Notes under the pieces: model-generated
Database searches by the model: none
Told to the model about the DNA's origin: nothing
The model's input: only the letters and a program-made list of their open reading frames with translations
Shown here: positions 24,948 through 33,743 of the stretch, one piece after another
Position numbering within the stretch: position 1 is the first letter of the stretch
Layout of the letters: each line of letters begins with the position of its first letter
From: an uncultured Oscillospiraceae bacterium
GTDB taxonomy: Bacteria; Bacillota; Clostridia; Oscillospirales; Ruminococcaceae
Direction of reading: 5' to 3'
DNA length: 64,000 nucleotides
Assembly (NCBI GenBank): GCA_934462925.1
Contig: CAKSIT010000007.1
Span: 85,094 to 149,093, forward strand
Translations under genes and position numbers: made by a program

Positions 24948-26285
24948 ATGGGTTTAAGACTTGACGACAGGTATCTTGCAAGCTTTGTGCATGAGCATGA
25001 GCTTGATAACATTGCGCCCTACGTAAAGGCAGCGCACGATTCGCTCGAGGCGAAAAGCGGCGCGGGCAATGATTTCCTCGGCTGGATGGACCTGCCCGTT
25101 GACTACGACAAGGAAGAATTTGCGAGGATAAAGGCTGCCGCTGCAAAGATAAAGCAGGACAGCGAGGTGCTTATCGTTATCGGCATAGGCGGGTCGTATC
25201 TCGGCGCGCGCGCCGTTATAGAGGCGATAAAGTCCACGCTTTACAACTCCCTTAAAAAGGACACGCCCGACATTTACTTTGTCGGCAACAGCATTTCCCC
25301 CACATATTTAAGCGAGGTTGTTTCCCTTGTAGAGGGCAGGGACTTCTCCGTAAACATAATCTCCAAGAGCGGCACGACTACCGAGCCTGCGCTCGCTTTC
25401 AGAGTATTCCGCGACCTGCTTGTTGAGCGCTACGGCGAGGACGGCGCAAAGGACAGGATATACGCCACCACCGACAAGGCGAAGGGTACGCTCAAGGAGC
25501 TTTCCGACAAGAAAGGCTATCAGACCTTCGTCGTTCCCGACGATATCGGCGGGCGCTTCTCGGTGCTTACCGCAGTAGGGCTGCTGCCCATTGCCTGCGC
25601 AGGGTGCGATATAGACGCGCTTATGCAGGGCGCGGCGGCTGCGCGCGAGAAGTACGCGGTATGCGACGTTAAGACCAACGACTGCTATAAGTACGCGGCG
25701 CTGCGCAACATTCTCTACAGAAAGGGCAAGAGCGTTGAAATGCTCATCTCCTACGAGCCTAGCTTCGCTATGATGAACGAGTGGTACAAGCAGCTCTTTG
25801 GCGAGAGCGAGGGCAAGGACAACAAGGGTCTGTACCCGTCCTCTGCTGTGTTCTCCACCGACCTGCACTCGCTCGGACAGTTCATTCAGGACGGCTCGAG
25901 AGTTATGTTTGAAACCGTATTGCAGTTTGAGAAGCCGCAGAAGGAGTTCTTCTTAAAGGACGACCCCACGAACGTTGACGGGCTGAACTTCCTTTCGGGA
26001 CAGAATATGTCCATCGTAAACAGAAAGGCGTTCGAGGGTACGGTTATCGCGCACACCGAGGGCGGCGTGCCGAACATCGTGCTTGAAGCGCCCGAGCTTA
26101 ACGAATACGAGCTTGGCTTCATCATATACTTCTTTGAGAAGGCGTGCGCCGTAAGCGGCTACCTGCTGGGCGTAAACCCGTTCGACCAGCCCGGCGTTGA
26201 GAGCTACAAGAAGAATATGTTCGCGCTGCTGGGCAAGCCCGGCTACGAGGCGCAGAAGGCGGCGCTCGAGGCGAAGATAGGCTGA
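24948..26285 (+). CDS. pgi: Glucose-6-phosphate isomerase
   Basis: The protein has 445 residues, the short bacterial form. Sugar isomerase blocks are clear: [27 protein letters not shown] (phosphate-binding SKSGTT) and the C-terminal [15 protein letters not shown] with the catalytic Lys. It interconverts glucose 6-phosphate and fructose 6-phosphate in the cytoplasm. AAAGGAGAA precedes the ATG. It is transcribed alone behind a long leader; two other glycolytic genes (pfkA, pyk) lie within 18 kb but in separate units. Confidence 0.97.
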   Translation: MGLRLDDRYLASFVHEHELDNIAPYVKAAHDSLEAKSGAGNDFLGWMDLPVDYDKEEFARIKAAAAKIKQDSEVLIVIGIGGSYLGARAVIEAIKSTLYNSLKKDTPDIYFVGNSISPTYLSEVVSLVEGRDFSVNIISKSGTTTEPALAFRVFRDLLVERYGEDGAKDRIYATTDKAKGTLKELSDKKGYQTFVVPDDIGGRFSVLTAVGLLPIACAGCDIDALMQGAAAAREKYAVCDVKTNDCYKYAALRNILYRKGKSVEMLISYEPSFAMMNEWYKQLFGESEGKDNKGLYPSSAVFSTDLHSLGQFIQDGSRVMFETVLQFEKPQKEFFLKDDPTNVDGLNFLSGQNMSIVNRKAFEGTVIAHTEGGVPNIVLEAPELNEYELGFIIYFFEKACAVSGYLLGVNPFDQPGVESYKKNMFALLGKPGYEAQKAALEAKIG

Positions 26286-26381
26286 CGCGTCCAAAGCCGC
26301 AGGGCTTTAATATACATCAAAGGCTTAACCCCGCGCGGTGTTCGTTCCGTGCGGGAGAGCATACAAACGGAGGAAAATATC

Positions 26382-26786
26382 ATGATTAAGCTCATCACAG
26401 GAAAAAGAGGCACAGGCAAGACCAAGATTCTCATCGACGCTATCCACGATGCGGAAAAGCAGTCCAAGGGCAACGTTGTTGCGATTCAGAAGGGCTCTGC
26501 GCTCAACACCGACATCACCCACAAGGTGCGCCTGATAAACATTGAGGACTACGCAATTGAGGGCGTTGACGCGTTCTATGGCTTCATCGCAGGTATCCTC
26601 TCATCTGACCACGACTGCACCGACATCTTTGTTGACGCTACCCTGAAAATCACGGGCAGGGACTACGCAAAGGTCGGCGAAATGTTCGAGAAGCTCGCAA
26701 AGATTTCGGCAGATACCACAATTACCTGCACGATTTCCGCCGATAATTCCGAACTTTCCGACAATATCAAAAACTTTATCGTTTAA
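26382..26786 (+). CDS. Small P-loop protein of unknown function
   Basis: The protein has 134 residues and starts at the ATG at 26382 (CGGAGGAAAA upstream). Residues 7-14 are a Walker A motif, GKRGTGKT, directly at the N-terminus; a possible Walker B strand is CTDIFVDAT near residue 84-92. Nothing else of a known kinase or GTPase is visible. The whole protein is one small Rossmann-like nucleotide-binding unit. It sits alone between pgi and rpmF, with its own site and no terminator before it (96 bp after pgi). I do not recognise a characterised family. Confidence 0.85.
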   Translation: MIKLITGKRGTGKTKILIDAIHDAEKQSKGNVVAIQKGSALNTDITHKVRLINIEDYAIEGVDAFYGFIAGILSSDHDCTDIFVDATLKITGRDYAKVGEMFEKLAKISADTTITCTISADNSELSDNIKNFIV

Positions 26787-26800
26787 TTTTCGGAAAACCC

Positions 26801-26829
26801 TTGACAAAACTCTTTTGGTGTGCTATAAT
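26801..26829 (+). promoter_or_regulatory. Promoter of rpmF
   Basis: TTGACA (26801-26806), 17-bp spacer ending TGC, TATAAT (26824-26829), a near-perfect strong promoter as expected for a ribosomal protein gene. Confidence 0.9.
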
Positions 26830-26846
26830 ACTAAACGTGCCTATAA

Positions 26847-26869
26847 AAGAAAGCGGTTCGCGCTTTCTT
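26847..26869 (+). promoter_or_regulatory. Hairpin in the rpmF leader
   Basis: AAGAAAGCG (26847-26855), loop GTTCG, CGCTTTCTT (26861-26869). It lies about 10 bases after the expected transcription start and 40 bases before the rpmF ATG. It has no T-run, so it is not a simple terminator; it could stabilise the mRNA or be an autoregulatory site. Confidence 0.5.
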
Positions 26870-26909
26870 ACAGAAGTATTATACGTTCACTAATAAGGGG
26901 GGTGCAATA

Positions 26910-27092
26910 ATGGCAGTTCCGAAGAGAAAGGTATCTCGCGCAAGACGTGACAAAAGACGTTCACAGGTATGGAAGTTATCTGCACCTGTTTTCTCACGCT
27001 GCAAGCAGTGCGGTGAGCTTAAGCTTCCTCACAGAGTTTGCGGAAATTGCGGTTATTACAATGATAAGGTCGTTATCGCCAAGGAGGCGTAA
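26910..27092 (+). CDS. rpmF: 50S ribosomal protein L32
   Basis: The protein has 60 residues: the basic N-terminus MAVPKRKVSRARRDKRRS and a zinc ribbon with CKQCGE and CGNCGYY (four Cys). It binds 23S rRNA in the large subunit. Only the Zn-binding form is present here. In many bacteria rpmF follows a DUF177 (YceD) gene; here that gene is missing and rpmF has its own promoter. AAGGGGGGT precedes the ATG. Confidence 0.97.
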   Translation: MAVPKRKVSRARRDKRRSQVWKLSAPVFSRCKQCGELKLPHRVCGNCGYYNDKVVIAKEA

Positions 27093-27133
27093 TGCGCTTT
27101 TCGTGTATTGACTAAACGTAAGGTTTACGAGGG

Positions 27134-27167
27134 ACAGGCTCGGCTATGTGCTGAGCCTGTTTTTTTA
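27134..27167 (+). terminator. Terminator of rpmF
   Basis: ACAGGCTC (27134-27141), loop of 11, GAGCCTGT (27153-27160), then TTTTTTT. A classical rho-independent terminator, 10 bp before the MITE insertion. Confidence 0.92.
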
Positions 27168-27176
27168 TACGTTTAT

Positions 27177-27414
27177 TTGTGGTCACCTCTAAAAACCTTG
27201 TTTGAGTGAAAATGTGTATAGCGCACCGACTGCTTCTGTCAACAAGCGAAATTTCTGATGTGACGGCGTCCATGCCGTCACTCGGTTATTTCGCTTCGCA
27301 ACATCGTGTTGCACCTCCTCGTAAGGCATACAGCCTTACTTCGTCGGCTTTCCTCGCATTCGGCGCACTCTACCCATTTTCCATTTTCAAACCGGTTTTT
27401 AGAAGTTCCCTTGT
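27177..27414. mobile_element. MITE-like element copy 1 (230 bp) with TTGT target duplication
   Basis: The element spans 27181-27410 and is flanked by direct TTGT (27177-27180, 27411-27414). Its ends are GGTCACCTCTAAAAACC and, read on the other strand, GGGAACTTCTAAAAACC, an imperfect terminal inverted repeat that continues loosely for about 50 bp. Compared with copy 2 it has about 70 extra internal bases that form their own palindrome (GTGACGGCG..CGCCGTCAC-like core at 27260-27281 and GCGAAAT..ATTTCGC around it). It encodes no protein. It lies 28 bp before the dnaE ATG, so the dnaE promoter is inside or upstream of it. Confidence 0.8.
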
Positions 27415-27438
27415 ATTTTTCCGAAAGGGGGCGGTGGT

Positions 27439-30400
27439 ATGCCGTTCGTTCATCTGCACGTACACACGGAGTACAGCCTGCTGCAAAGCGCGTGCAGGAT
27501 ACCGCTGCTTATAGAGCGCGCAAAGGCGCTCGGGCAGACCGCCCTTGCCGTAACGGATACGGGCGTGCTTTACGGCGCGGTGGAGTTCGCCGTGGCGTGC
27601 GAGGCTGCGGGCATAAAGCCCATAATCGGCTGCGAGCTGCCTGTAACCGAAAGCGCCGTCCCCGACAGCCGCAGCGCCGCATACCCCTTAACGCTGCTGT
27701 GCGAGAACGAGGAGGGCTACCGTAACCTGTGCGTGCTTGCGTCCGAGGCTTCGCGCTATGCGGCGACGGGTGCGCCGCGCTGCGGCATGGAGCTGCTTAA
27801 GCGGCACAGCGCGGGGCTTATCGCGCTTTCGGGCGGGCGCGCGGGCGAGGCGGCGCAGCTTGCGCTTTCGGGCGGCATGGACGCCGCGCGCGAGTATACC
27901 GAGCGAATGTCCCGCATATTCGAGGGGCGCTTTTACCTTGAAGCGGTAAACGCCCGCGACGACGAGAGCGCGCTTATATGCAGGGGGCTGCGCGAGCTGT
28001 CCGCGCTTACGGGGGCGCGGCTATGCCCCACAAACGACGTGCGCTGCATAACGGGCGCGGACAGCCGCATTTTTAAGGTGCTGAGCTGCATAGGCAGCGG
28101 GCGCAGGCTCTCCGACCCAGACCCCGACAATATCCCCGCGGACGAGCTGTACCTTAAAAGCGAGGAGGAAATGCTGCGCCTTTTCACGCCCGCGGAGCTT
28201 GCTGTTACCGCGCATATCGCCGAGCGGTGCAATGTTAAGTTTGAGTTCGGCAAGACGAAGCTGCCGCTGTTTTACGCGCAGGGCGTTGAGGATAACGCGC
28301 AGTATTTGGAGCGGCTGTGCCGCAGCGGCGCAAAAAAGCGCTACGGCGAGCCGTCCGCGCAGGTAAACGAGCGCCTTTCCTACGAGCTTGGCGTTATAAA
28401 GAGCATGGGCTTTACGGACTACTTCCTTATCGTGTGGGACTTTATCCGCTTTGCGCGAAAGAACGATATCCCCGTGGGCCCGGGCAGGGGCAGCGGCGCG
28501 GGCAGCCTGTGCGCCTACTGCATGGGTATCACGGACATAGACCCGCTGCGCTTCGGGCTTATTTTCGAGCGCTTTCTGAACCCCGAGCGCGTTTCCATGC
28601 CCGATTTCGACATTGACTTCTGCAACGAGCGGCGCGGCGAGGTTATAGAGTATGTAAAGCGGCGCTACGGCGCGGACCATGTGGCGCAGATAATCGCCTT
28701 TGATACGCTTAAGGCGCGCGGGGCGCTGCGCGACGCGGCAAGGGTAATGGGCGTGCGGCAGTCCTCTGCGGACGCTGCGGTAAAGCTTGTTGCGCCGTAC
28801 GGCGCTGCGCTTGCGCAGGAGGCGGAGCGCGGCGAGCTTAAGGAGCTTTGCGGGCGCGACCCCGAGGCGGCGGCTCTCGTGCGCACCGCGCTTGAAATAG
28901 AGGGTATGCCGCGCCACAATACCGTACACGCGGCGGGCGTTGTGATAACGCGCGAGCCTGTGACAAACTACGTCCCCGTGCAGCACGAGGGAGAGGACAC
29001 GCTTACGCAGTACACCATGGGCGTGCTTGAAAAGCTCGGGTTGCTTAAAATGGACTTTCTGGGACTGAGAAACCTTACCGTTATAAAAAAGACCTGCGAC
29101 CTTATAAAGCGCGCTCAACCCGAGTTCGACATAAACACGGTTGACGATGCCGACCCCGAGGTTTACAGAATGCTCTCGAACGGCGGCACGCAGGGCGTGT
29201 TCCAGTTTGAAAGCGCGGGCATGACCGCGGTGCTGGCGCAGCTCTCCCCCGCTTCGGTGGAGGATTTGACGGCGGCGCTCGCGCTGTACCGCCCCGGACC
29301 TATGTCCTCTATCCCAACATACATTGCAAACCGCCACAAAAAGCCCGAGGAGATAACCTACCTGCACCCGCTGCTTAAGGACATTCTCGGCGTGACCTAC
29401 GGCTGCATAGTCTATCAGGAACAGGTAATGCAGATATGCCGCACGGTAGCGGGATATTCCCTTGGCAGGGCGGACCTTGTGCGCCGCGCAATGGCAAAGA
29501 AAAAGCGCGAGCTTATGGAGCGCGAGCGAAGCGCGTTCATTTACGGCACGGCGGAGAACTGCGGCGCGCTTGCAAACGGCGTTGACGAGCAGACCGCGCA
29601 GAAGATATTCGACGAGATGTCGCAGTTCGCTTCTTACGCGTTCAACAAGTCGCACGCGGCGGCGTACGCCGTGCTTGCATACAGAACGGCGTATCTGCGA
29701 AGGTATTTTTACGCGGAGTATATGTCGGTGCTTATGACGAGCGTGGCGGACTGGACGGAAAAGGTTGCGGAATACGCGGCAGACCTTACGGAAAACGGCG
29801 TTAAGCTGCTGCCGCCCGACATAAACGCAAGTCTTGCGGACTTCTCCCCCGAAAACGGCGCTCTGCGCTTCGGGCTGTGCGGGCTTAAGAACCTTGGCAG
29901 AGCCTGCGCGCAGGGCATTGTGGACGAGCGGCAGGCGCACGGCGCGTATCTCAGCGAGGAGGATTTCTGCGTGAGAACGGCGGGGCTTTCGCTTACGGTG
30001 AAAACGCTTGAAACGCTTATAGGCGCGGGAGCGCTCGACTGCTTTGCGCACGGCAGGAGCGCGCAGCTCGCGGCGGCGGGCGCGCTGCTTGACTACGCCC
30101 GCAGAAAGCGCACGCGCGAGGAGAGCGGGCAGCTCGACCTGTTCGGCGAGGAGGAGAGCGGCTTTGTGTTCCCGCCCGCGCAGGAGCGCCCTGCGGCGTA
30201 TCTGCTGGGGCTGGAGCGCGCGGCAGTGGGCTTTTACCTTTCGGGTCACCCGAGCGCGCAGTACCTTGACCGCGCGGACGCGGACTGCGTGTTTATAAGC
30301 GACGCCTCGGCGCAGCCCGAGGGGCGCGTGTTCTCGCTTATGGCGCTTGTTACGGGGTTCAGGCTGCACACGGCGAAAAGCGGCGCGCTTATGGCTTTCG

Positions 30401-30843
30401 CGCAGGCGGAGGACGGCACGGGCGCGGCGGAGCTTGTGATGTTCCCCGACGCGTACGCGCGCACGGGCAGGCTTACGGAGGGCGAGGTGTACTCGCTGCG
30501 GGTGCGCCTGTCGAAAAAGGGCAGCAGAACGAGCCTTGTGTGCGAGAGCGCGGCAAAGGCGCAGACGCTCGCGCAGCACGGCGTAAGCACGCTTTACGTA
30601 AAGGTACAAAGCGGCGACGGCGCGCTTATAAACGCCGTGGCGGAGCTTCTGATCGCCTACAGGGGCGTTTCCCCCGCGCGGCTTTGCTATGCGGATACGC
30701 GCGCTGTAAAGCGGCTTGGCGGCATTAACGGCGTGCGCGTTTGCAGGGAGCTTACGCAAAGGCTGGAGCGCCTTGTCGGCAGCGGCGGCGTTGCGGTAAA
30801 GCAGACGGCTTTGGGCGGCAAAGCCCGAAATACTGGCGGATAA
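27439..30843 (+). CDS. dnaE: DNA polymerase III alpha subunit (DnaE)
   Basis: The protein has 1134 residues. The PHP domain is at the N-terminus (HLHVHTEYSLLQSA, then GCELPV), the palm follows with GPGRGSGAGSL and the catalytic PDFDIDF (Asp389, 391, 393), then the fingers, the tandem helix-hairpin-helix region and an OB fold (VFSLMALVTGFR) near residue 960. It is the replicative polymerase of the DnaE type; Clostridia usually also have PolC, so this may be the primer-extending partner. Length fits the DnaE1 family. AAAGGGGGCGG precedes the ATG. The MITE copy 1 occupies the region just upstream. Confidence 0.96.
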   Translation: MPFVHLHVHTEYSLLQSACRIPLLIERAKALGQTALAVTDTGVLYGAVEFAVACEAAGIKPIIGCELPVTESAVPDSRSAAYPLTLLCENEEGYRNLCVLASEASRYAATGAPRCGMELLKRHSAGLIALSGGRAGEAAQLALSGGMDAAREYTERMSRIFEGRFYLEAVNARDDESALICRGLRELSALTGARLCPTNDVRCITGADSRIFKVLSCIGSGRRLSDPDPDNIPADELYLKSEEEMLRLFTPAELAVTAHIAERCNVKFEFGKTKLPLFYAQGVEDNAQYLERLCRSGAKKRYGEPSAQVNERLSYELGVIKSMGFTDYFLIVWDFIRFARKNDIPVGPGRGSGAGSLCAYCMGITDIDPLRFGLIFERFLNPERVSMPDFDIDFCNERRGEVIEYVKRRYGADHVAQIIAFDTLKARGALRDAARVMGVRQSSADAAVKLVAPYGAALAQEAERGELKELCGRDPEAAALVRTALEIEGMPRHNTVHAAGVVITREPVTNYVPVQHEGEDTLTQYTMGVLEKLGLLKMDFLGLRNLTVIKKTCDLIKRAQPEFDINTVDDADPEVYRMLSNGGTQGVFQFESAGMTAVLAQLSPASVEDLTAALALYRPGPMSSIPTYIANRHKKPEEITYLHPLLKDILGVTYGCIVYQEQVMQICRTVAGYSLGRADLVRRAMAKKKRELMERERSAFIYGTAENCGALANGVDEQTAQKIFDEMSQFASYAFNKSHAAAYAVLAYRTAYLRRYFYAEYMSVLMTSVADWTEKVAEYAADLTENGVKLLPPDINASLADFSPENGALRFGLCGLKNLGRACAQGIVDERQAHGAYLSEEDFCVRTAGLSLTVKTLETLIGAGALDCFAHGRSAQLAAAGALLDYARRKRTREESGQLDLFGEEESGFVFPPAQERPAAYLLGLERAAVGFYLSGHPSAQYLDRADADCVFISDASAQPEGRVFSLMALVTGFRLHTAKSGALMAFAQAEDGTGAAELVMFPDAYARTGRLTEGEVYSLRVRLSKKGSRTSLVCESAAKAQTLAQHGVSTLYVKVQSGDGALINAVAELLIAYRGVSPARLCYADTRAVKRLGGINGVRVCRELTQRLERLVGSGGVAVKQTALGGKARNTGG

Positions 30844-30930
30844 AGCGCTTTTTGCACAATTACCACGAAAAAACAGGGCGCTTTTTGTTAAAAAAGCCCG
30901 ATTCGCGTTGCGTAATTTAGCTTATTTGAA

Positions 30931-30968
30931 AAAAGCCCTTGACTAGTCGAGGGCTTTTGTAGTAGAAT
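30931..30968 (+). promoter_or_regulatory. pfkA promoter overlapping a long palindrome
   Basis: AAAAGCCCTTGACT (30931-30944) is followed directly by its complement AGTCGAGGGCTTTT (30945-30958, one G-T pair). The -35 box TTGACT (30939-30944) is inside the left arm and TAGAAT (30963-30968) lies 18 bp further. The palindrome may be the dnaE terminator or an operator; a strong T-run is missing. Confidence 0.6.
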
Positions 30969-31055
30969 ATATGATGAATAGCGCCGCAGAGCGTATACTC
31001 TGCGTGTCACATATACAAAAAGGCGCAGAGCCTTTAAGAAATGGAGAGAATCACT

Positions 31056-32021
31056 ATGCAGCAGAAAACGATAGGCGTACTTACAAGCGGCGGCGACGCG
31101 CCCGGCATGAACGCGGCAGTACGTGCGGTAACGCGCGCTGCCATCAAGAAGGGCTTCAGGGTAATCGGCATACGCCGCGGCTACAACGGGCTTCTTCACA
31201 ACGATATGATAGAGCTTAAGGCGGGCGATGTTTCGGACATCATTCAGCGCGGCGGCACGGAGATATTCACCGCACGCTGCAAGGAGTTCAAGGAGTGGGA
31301 GTACGTTCTTAAGGCAAAGGAAGTATGCGACGAGCATAACATGGCTGGTATCGTCGTTATCGGCGGCGACGGCTCTTTCAGAGGCGCTGCGGACCTTTCC
31401 AAGGCAGGCGTTCCCTGCGTTGGTCTTCCCGGCACTATCGACAACGATATCCAGTGTTCTGAATACACCATAGGCTACGACACGGCTATGAACACGGTAA
31501 TGGAGCTTGTAGACAAGCTGCGCGACACCTCGCACTCCCACGAGCGCTGCGCCGTAGTAGAGGTTATGGGCAGAGGCGCAGGCCATATCGCGCTCAACAC
31601 GGGCGTTGCGTGCGGCGCTACGGCTATCCTCGTACCCGAGGTAAAGTACGACTTCAACGACATCACCGCTAAGATAAAGGCGGGCAGGGAGCGCGGCAAG
31701 GAGCAGTTCATAATCGTTGTTGCCGAGGGCGTCGGCGGCACGGAGGAGCTTGCAAAGCGCATTCAGGCTGAAACGGGCATCGAGTCCAGAGCTACTATCC
31801 TCGGCCACGTTCAGCGCGGCGGCAGCCCCACGGTACGCGACAGAGTTATGGCAAGCGAAATGGGCTACTATGCGGTAGAGCTGCTTGAAAAGGGCATAGG
31901 CAACCGCGTTGTAGGCCTTAAGGACGGCAAGGTATACGACGTTGATATTCAGGAGGCTCTCTCTATGAAGAAGCCGTTTGATATGCGCCTTTACCGGATT
32001 GCAAACGACATCAGCTTCTGA
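31056..32021 (+). CDS. pfkA: ATP-dependent 6-phosphofructokinase
   Basis: The protein has 321 residues from the ATG at 31056 (GGAGAG nine bases upstream); an in-frame ATG 15 bases earlier overlaps that site. Blocks: GVLTSGGDAPGMNAAVRA, GGDGSFRGA, PGTIDNDI (catalytic Asp) and ILGHVQRGGSPTVRDR. The Gly in GGDGS and the Gly in PGTIDND are those of ATP enzymes; PPi enzymes have Asp and Lys there. It phosphorylates fructose 6-phosphate in glycolysis. It is followed by the folT riboswitch region without a clear terminator; a CTGCCGA..TCGGCAG stem at 32029-32051 has no T-run. Confidence 0.96.
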   Translation: MQQKTIGVLTSGGDAPGMNAAVRAVTRAAIKKGFRVIGIRRGYNGLLHNDMIELKAGDVSDIIQRGGTEIFTARCKEFKEWEYVLKAKEVCDEHNMAGIVVIGGDGSFRGAADLSKAGVPCVGLPGTIDNDIQCSEYTIGYDTAMNTVMELVDKLRDTSHSHERCAVVEVMGRGAGHIALNTGVACGATAILVPEVKYDFNDITAKIKAGRERGKEQFIIVVAEGVGGTEELAKRIQAETGIESRATILGHVQRGGSPTVRDRVMASEMGYYAVELLEKGIGNRVVGLKDGKVYDVDIQEALSMKKPFDMRLYRIANDISF

Positions 32022-32080
32022 TGAAACACCCTGCCGACAGCTTTTCGGCAGAACGAGAAATATCACCCCTGATACGGGGC

Positions 32081-32178
32081 GACAGAGTAGAGAACCGCGC
32101 GTTAAGTGCCTGAGGGACGGAGAGTTGCCGTCAGGACGAAGAGCAGCGCTCGCGGTGCGGTTCTCGCATCTCGCTGTA
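32081..32178 (+). promoter_or_regulatory. Tetrahydrofolate (THF) riboswitch upstream of folT
   Basis: The region has the conserved THF aptamer elements in order: AGAGTAGA (32085), CGCGTTAAGTG (32097), the GGACGG..CCGTC arm, GGACGAAGAGC (32134) and GCGGTG (32152) then CGCATC (32165), closed by ACAG/CTGT. It follows the Eubacterium siraeum THF aptamer closely. About 70 bases separate it from the folT ATG. THF riboswitches are known upstream of folT in Clostridia. Confidence 0.88.
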
Positions 32179-32248
32179 CACTAATTGAATAATCGAGCCA
32201 TTGACTTGTATTCTGTTTGTATATAGCGAAGTTACGGAGGATAAAGTT

Positions 32249-32851
32249 ATGGCTTTTTTTCTTAACTTCAAAAACAGCGCACGCGAGCTTAAGAGCATAA
32301 AGTGCATAGTAACCATAGGAATGCTGCTTGCGGCTGCGGTGGTGCTTGACGGCTTCGGGTCGATACGCATAGGGGACGCTATAAAAATCAACTTCACGTT
32401 CCTGCCGCTGTCGATGATAGGCATACTGTTCGGGCCTGTGGCGGGCTTTTTCGCGGGGCTGCTCACGGATATAATCGGCTACCTTGTGAATCCCGTGGGC
32501 GCGTTTATCCCGTGGCTGGTGCTTATCACGGGGCTTGAGGGGCTTATCTACGGCATGGTGCTGTACAACGTAAGCGGCGAAAAGACGGTAAAAACCGTTA
32601 TCCGCATTGTGGCGGCGCGCTTTGCAGTATGCGCGGTGTGCAACCTTACGCTCAACACAATGGCGCTTTACAGCTTCGGGTTTATTACGGGCGAGAGCCT
32701 CGGCGCGCTGATTTACGCAAGGCTCGCTACTAATATCATAACGTTCTGCCTTGGCTCTTACATGATGATGGCGGTGCTGCTGCCCGTAAAGCAGCTTTAC
32801 GACCGCAGGATACGCAGAGCGGGCAGCAGAAAGGCTGAAATACATGACTAA
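32249..32851 (+). CDS. folT: Folate ECF transporter S component
   Basis: The protein has 200 residues from the ATG at 32249 (CGGAGGATAA upstream) and six membrane helices. The blocks VVLDGFGSIRIGDAIKINFTFLP and GPVAGFFAGLLTDIIGY are typical of the ECF S components for folate and related vitamins. It binds folate outside and needs the shared EcfAA'T module, which is not in the window. The THF riboswitch upstream supports the substrate. The proC start lies 8 bp inside its end. Confidence 0.9.
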   Translation: MAFFLNFKNSARELKSIKCIVTIGMLLAAAVVLDGFGSIRIGDAIKINFTFLPLSMIGILFGPVAGFFAGLLTDIIGYLVNPVGAFIPWLVLITGLEGLIYGMVLYNVSGEKTVKTVIRIVAARFAVCAVCNLTLNTMALYSFGFITGESLGALIYARLATNIITFCLGSYMMMAVLLPVKQLYDRRIRRAGSRKAEIHD

Positions 32852-33641
32852 GCTTGGATTCATAGGCGTTGGCAACATGGGCTGCGCCATAATAAAGGGC
32901 GCTAACGGAAAGCTCGGCAACACGGCGGTTTTCGCGTATGACGCAGACCCCGCGAAGCTCGCGGGGCTTACGGAGTTCGGCGCGACCGCTGCGGACAGCA
33001 TAAGGGAGCTTGTCGAGAAGTGCGACTATCTCCTGCTTGCGGTAAAGCCGCAGCAGCTCGACGGCGTTCTTGCCGAGGTAAAGCCCGCGCTGCGCGAGGG
33101 AACGGTAATAATATCCATCTGCGCGGGCATTTCCGCGGAGTATATAAAGGAGCGCACAGCGCAGCAGGCTAAGGTAGTGCTTGTTATGCCAAACACCCCT
33201 ATGATGCTCGGCGCGGGAGCTTCCGCTATGAGCCGCGGCGAGGGCGTGAGCGACGCGGAGTTCGCGTTTGCGCGCAAGGTAATAGGCTCGTGCGGCATAA
33301 CCGAGGAGATACCCGCCGACAAGATGAAAGAGGTAATTGCGATAAACGGTTCTTCGCCCGCATTCATCTACCTTTTCGCAAAGGGGTTTGTGGACTACGC
33401 GGGCAAGGTAGGCATTGACAGGGACGCGGCGCTAAGGCTCTTTGCGCAGACGCTTAACGGCTCTGCAAAAATGCTCACCGACAGCGGCATGAGCGTTGAC
33501 GAGCTTATAAAGCAGGTGTCGTCGCCTGGCGGCACAACGCTTGCGGGCCTTGACAGGCTGTACGCGGGCAGGCTGACAGAGGTAGTGGACGACGCGTGCG
33601 AGGCCTGCACAAAACGCGCGTATGAACTCGGACAAAAGTAA
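32844..33641 (+). CDS. proC: Pyrroline-5-carboxylate reductase
   Basis: The protein has 265 residues. The NAD(P)H Rossmann motif GFIGVGNMGCAIIKG is at the N-terminus, VMPNTPMMLGAGASAM in the middle and SSPGGTTLAGLDRL in the C-terminal dimer domain with the substrate site. It catalyses the last step of proline synthesis. It overlaps folT by 8 bp and so shares its transcript and presumably its riboswitch, a pairing with no metabolic reason that I can see. AAAGG lies upstream of the ATG inside folT. Confidence 0.95.
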   Translation: MTKLGFIGVGNMGCAIIKGANGKLGNTAVFAYDADPAKLAGLTEFGATAADSIRELVEKCDYLLLAVKPQQLDGVLAEVKPALREGTVIISICAGISAEYIKERTAQQAKVVLVMPNTPMMLGAGASAMSRGEGVSDAEFAFARKVIGSCGITEEIPADKMKEVIAINGSSPAFIYLFAKGFVDYAGKVGIDRDAALRLFAQTLNGSAKMLTDSGMSVDELIKQVSSPGGTTLAGLDRLYAGRLTEVVDDACEACTKRAYELGQK

Positions 33642-33678
33642 TTCGGGACTGGCGGCAAAGCCTTTTCTATATGCAAGC

Positions 33679-33712
33679 GGGGCGCTGTGTGATTACAGCG
33701 CCCCATTTGTTT
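33679..33712. terminator. Terminator between proC and the convergent M23 gene
   Basis: GGGGCGCTG (33679-33687), loop of 8, CAGCGCCCC (33696-33704), then ATTTGTTT. It lies between converging genes. Confidence 0.8.
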
Positions 33713-33743
33713 ATAAAGATAGTCAGGTTTTTCGATGATTTTA

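Noticed and set aside
28021..30759. Very long open frame on the minus strand opposite dnaE
   Set aside because: It is antisense to an intact dnaE, has no ribosome site and an Arg/Lys-rich composition typical of antisense frames in GC-rich genes.
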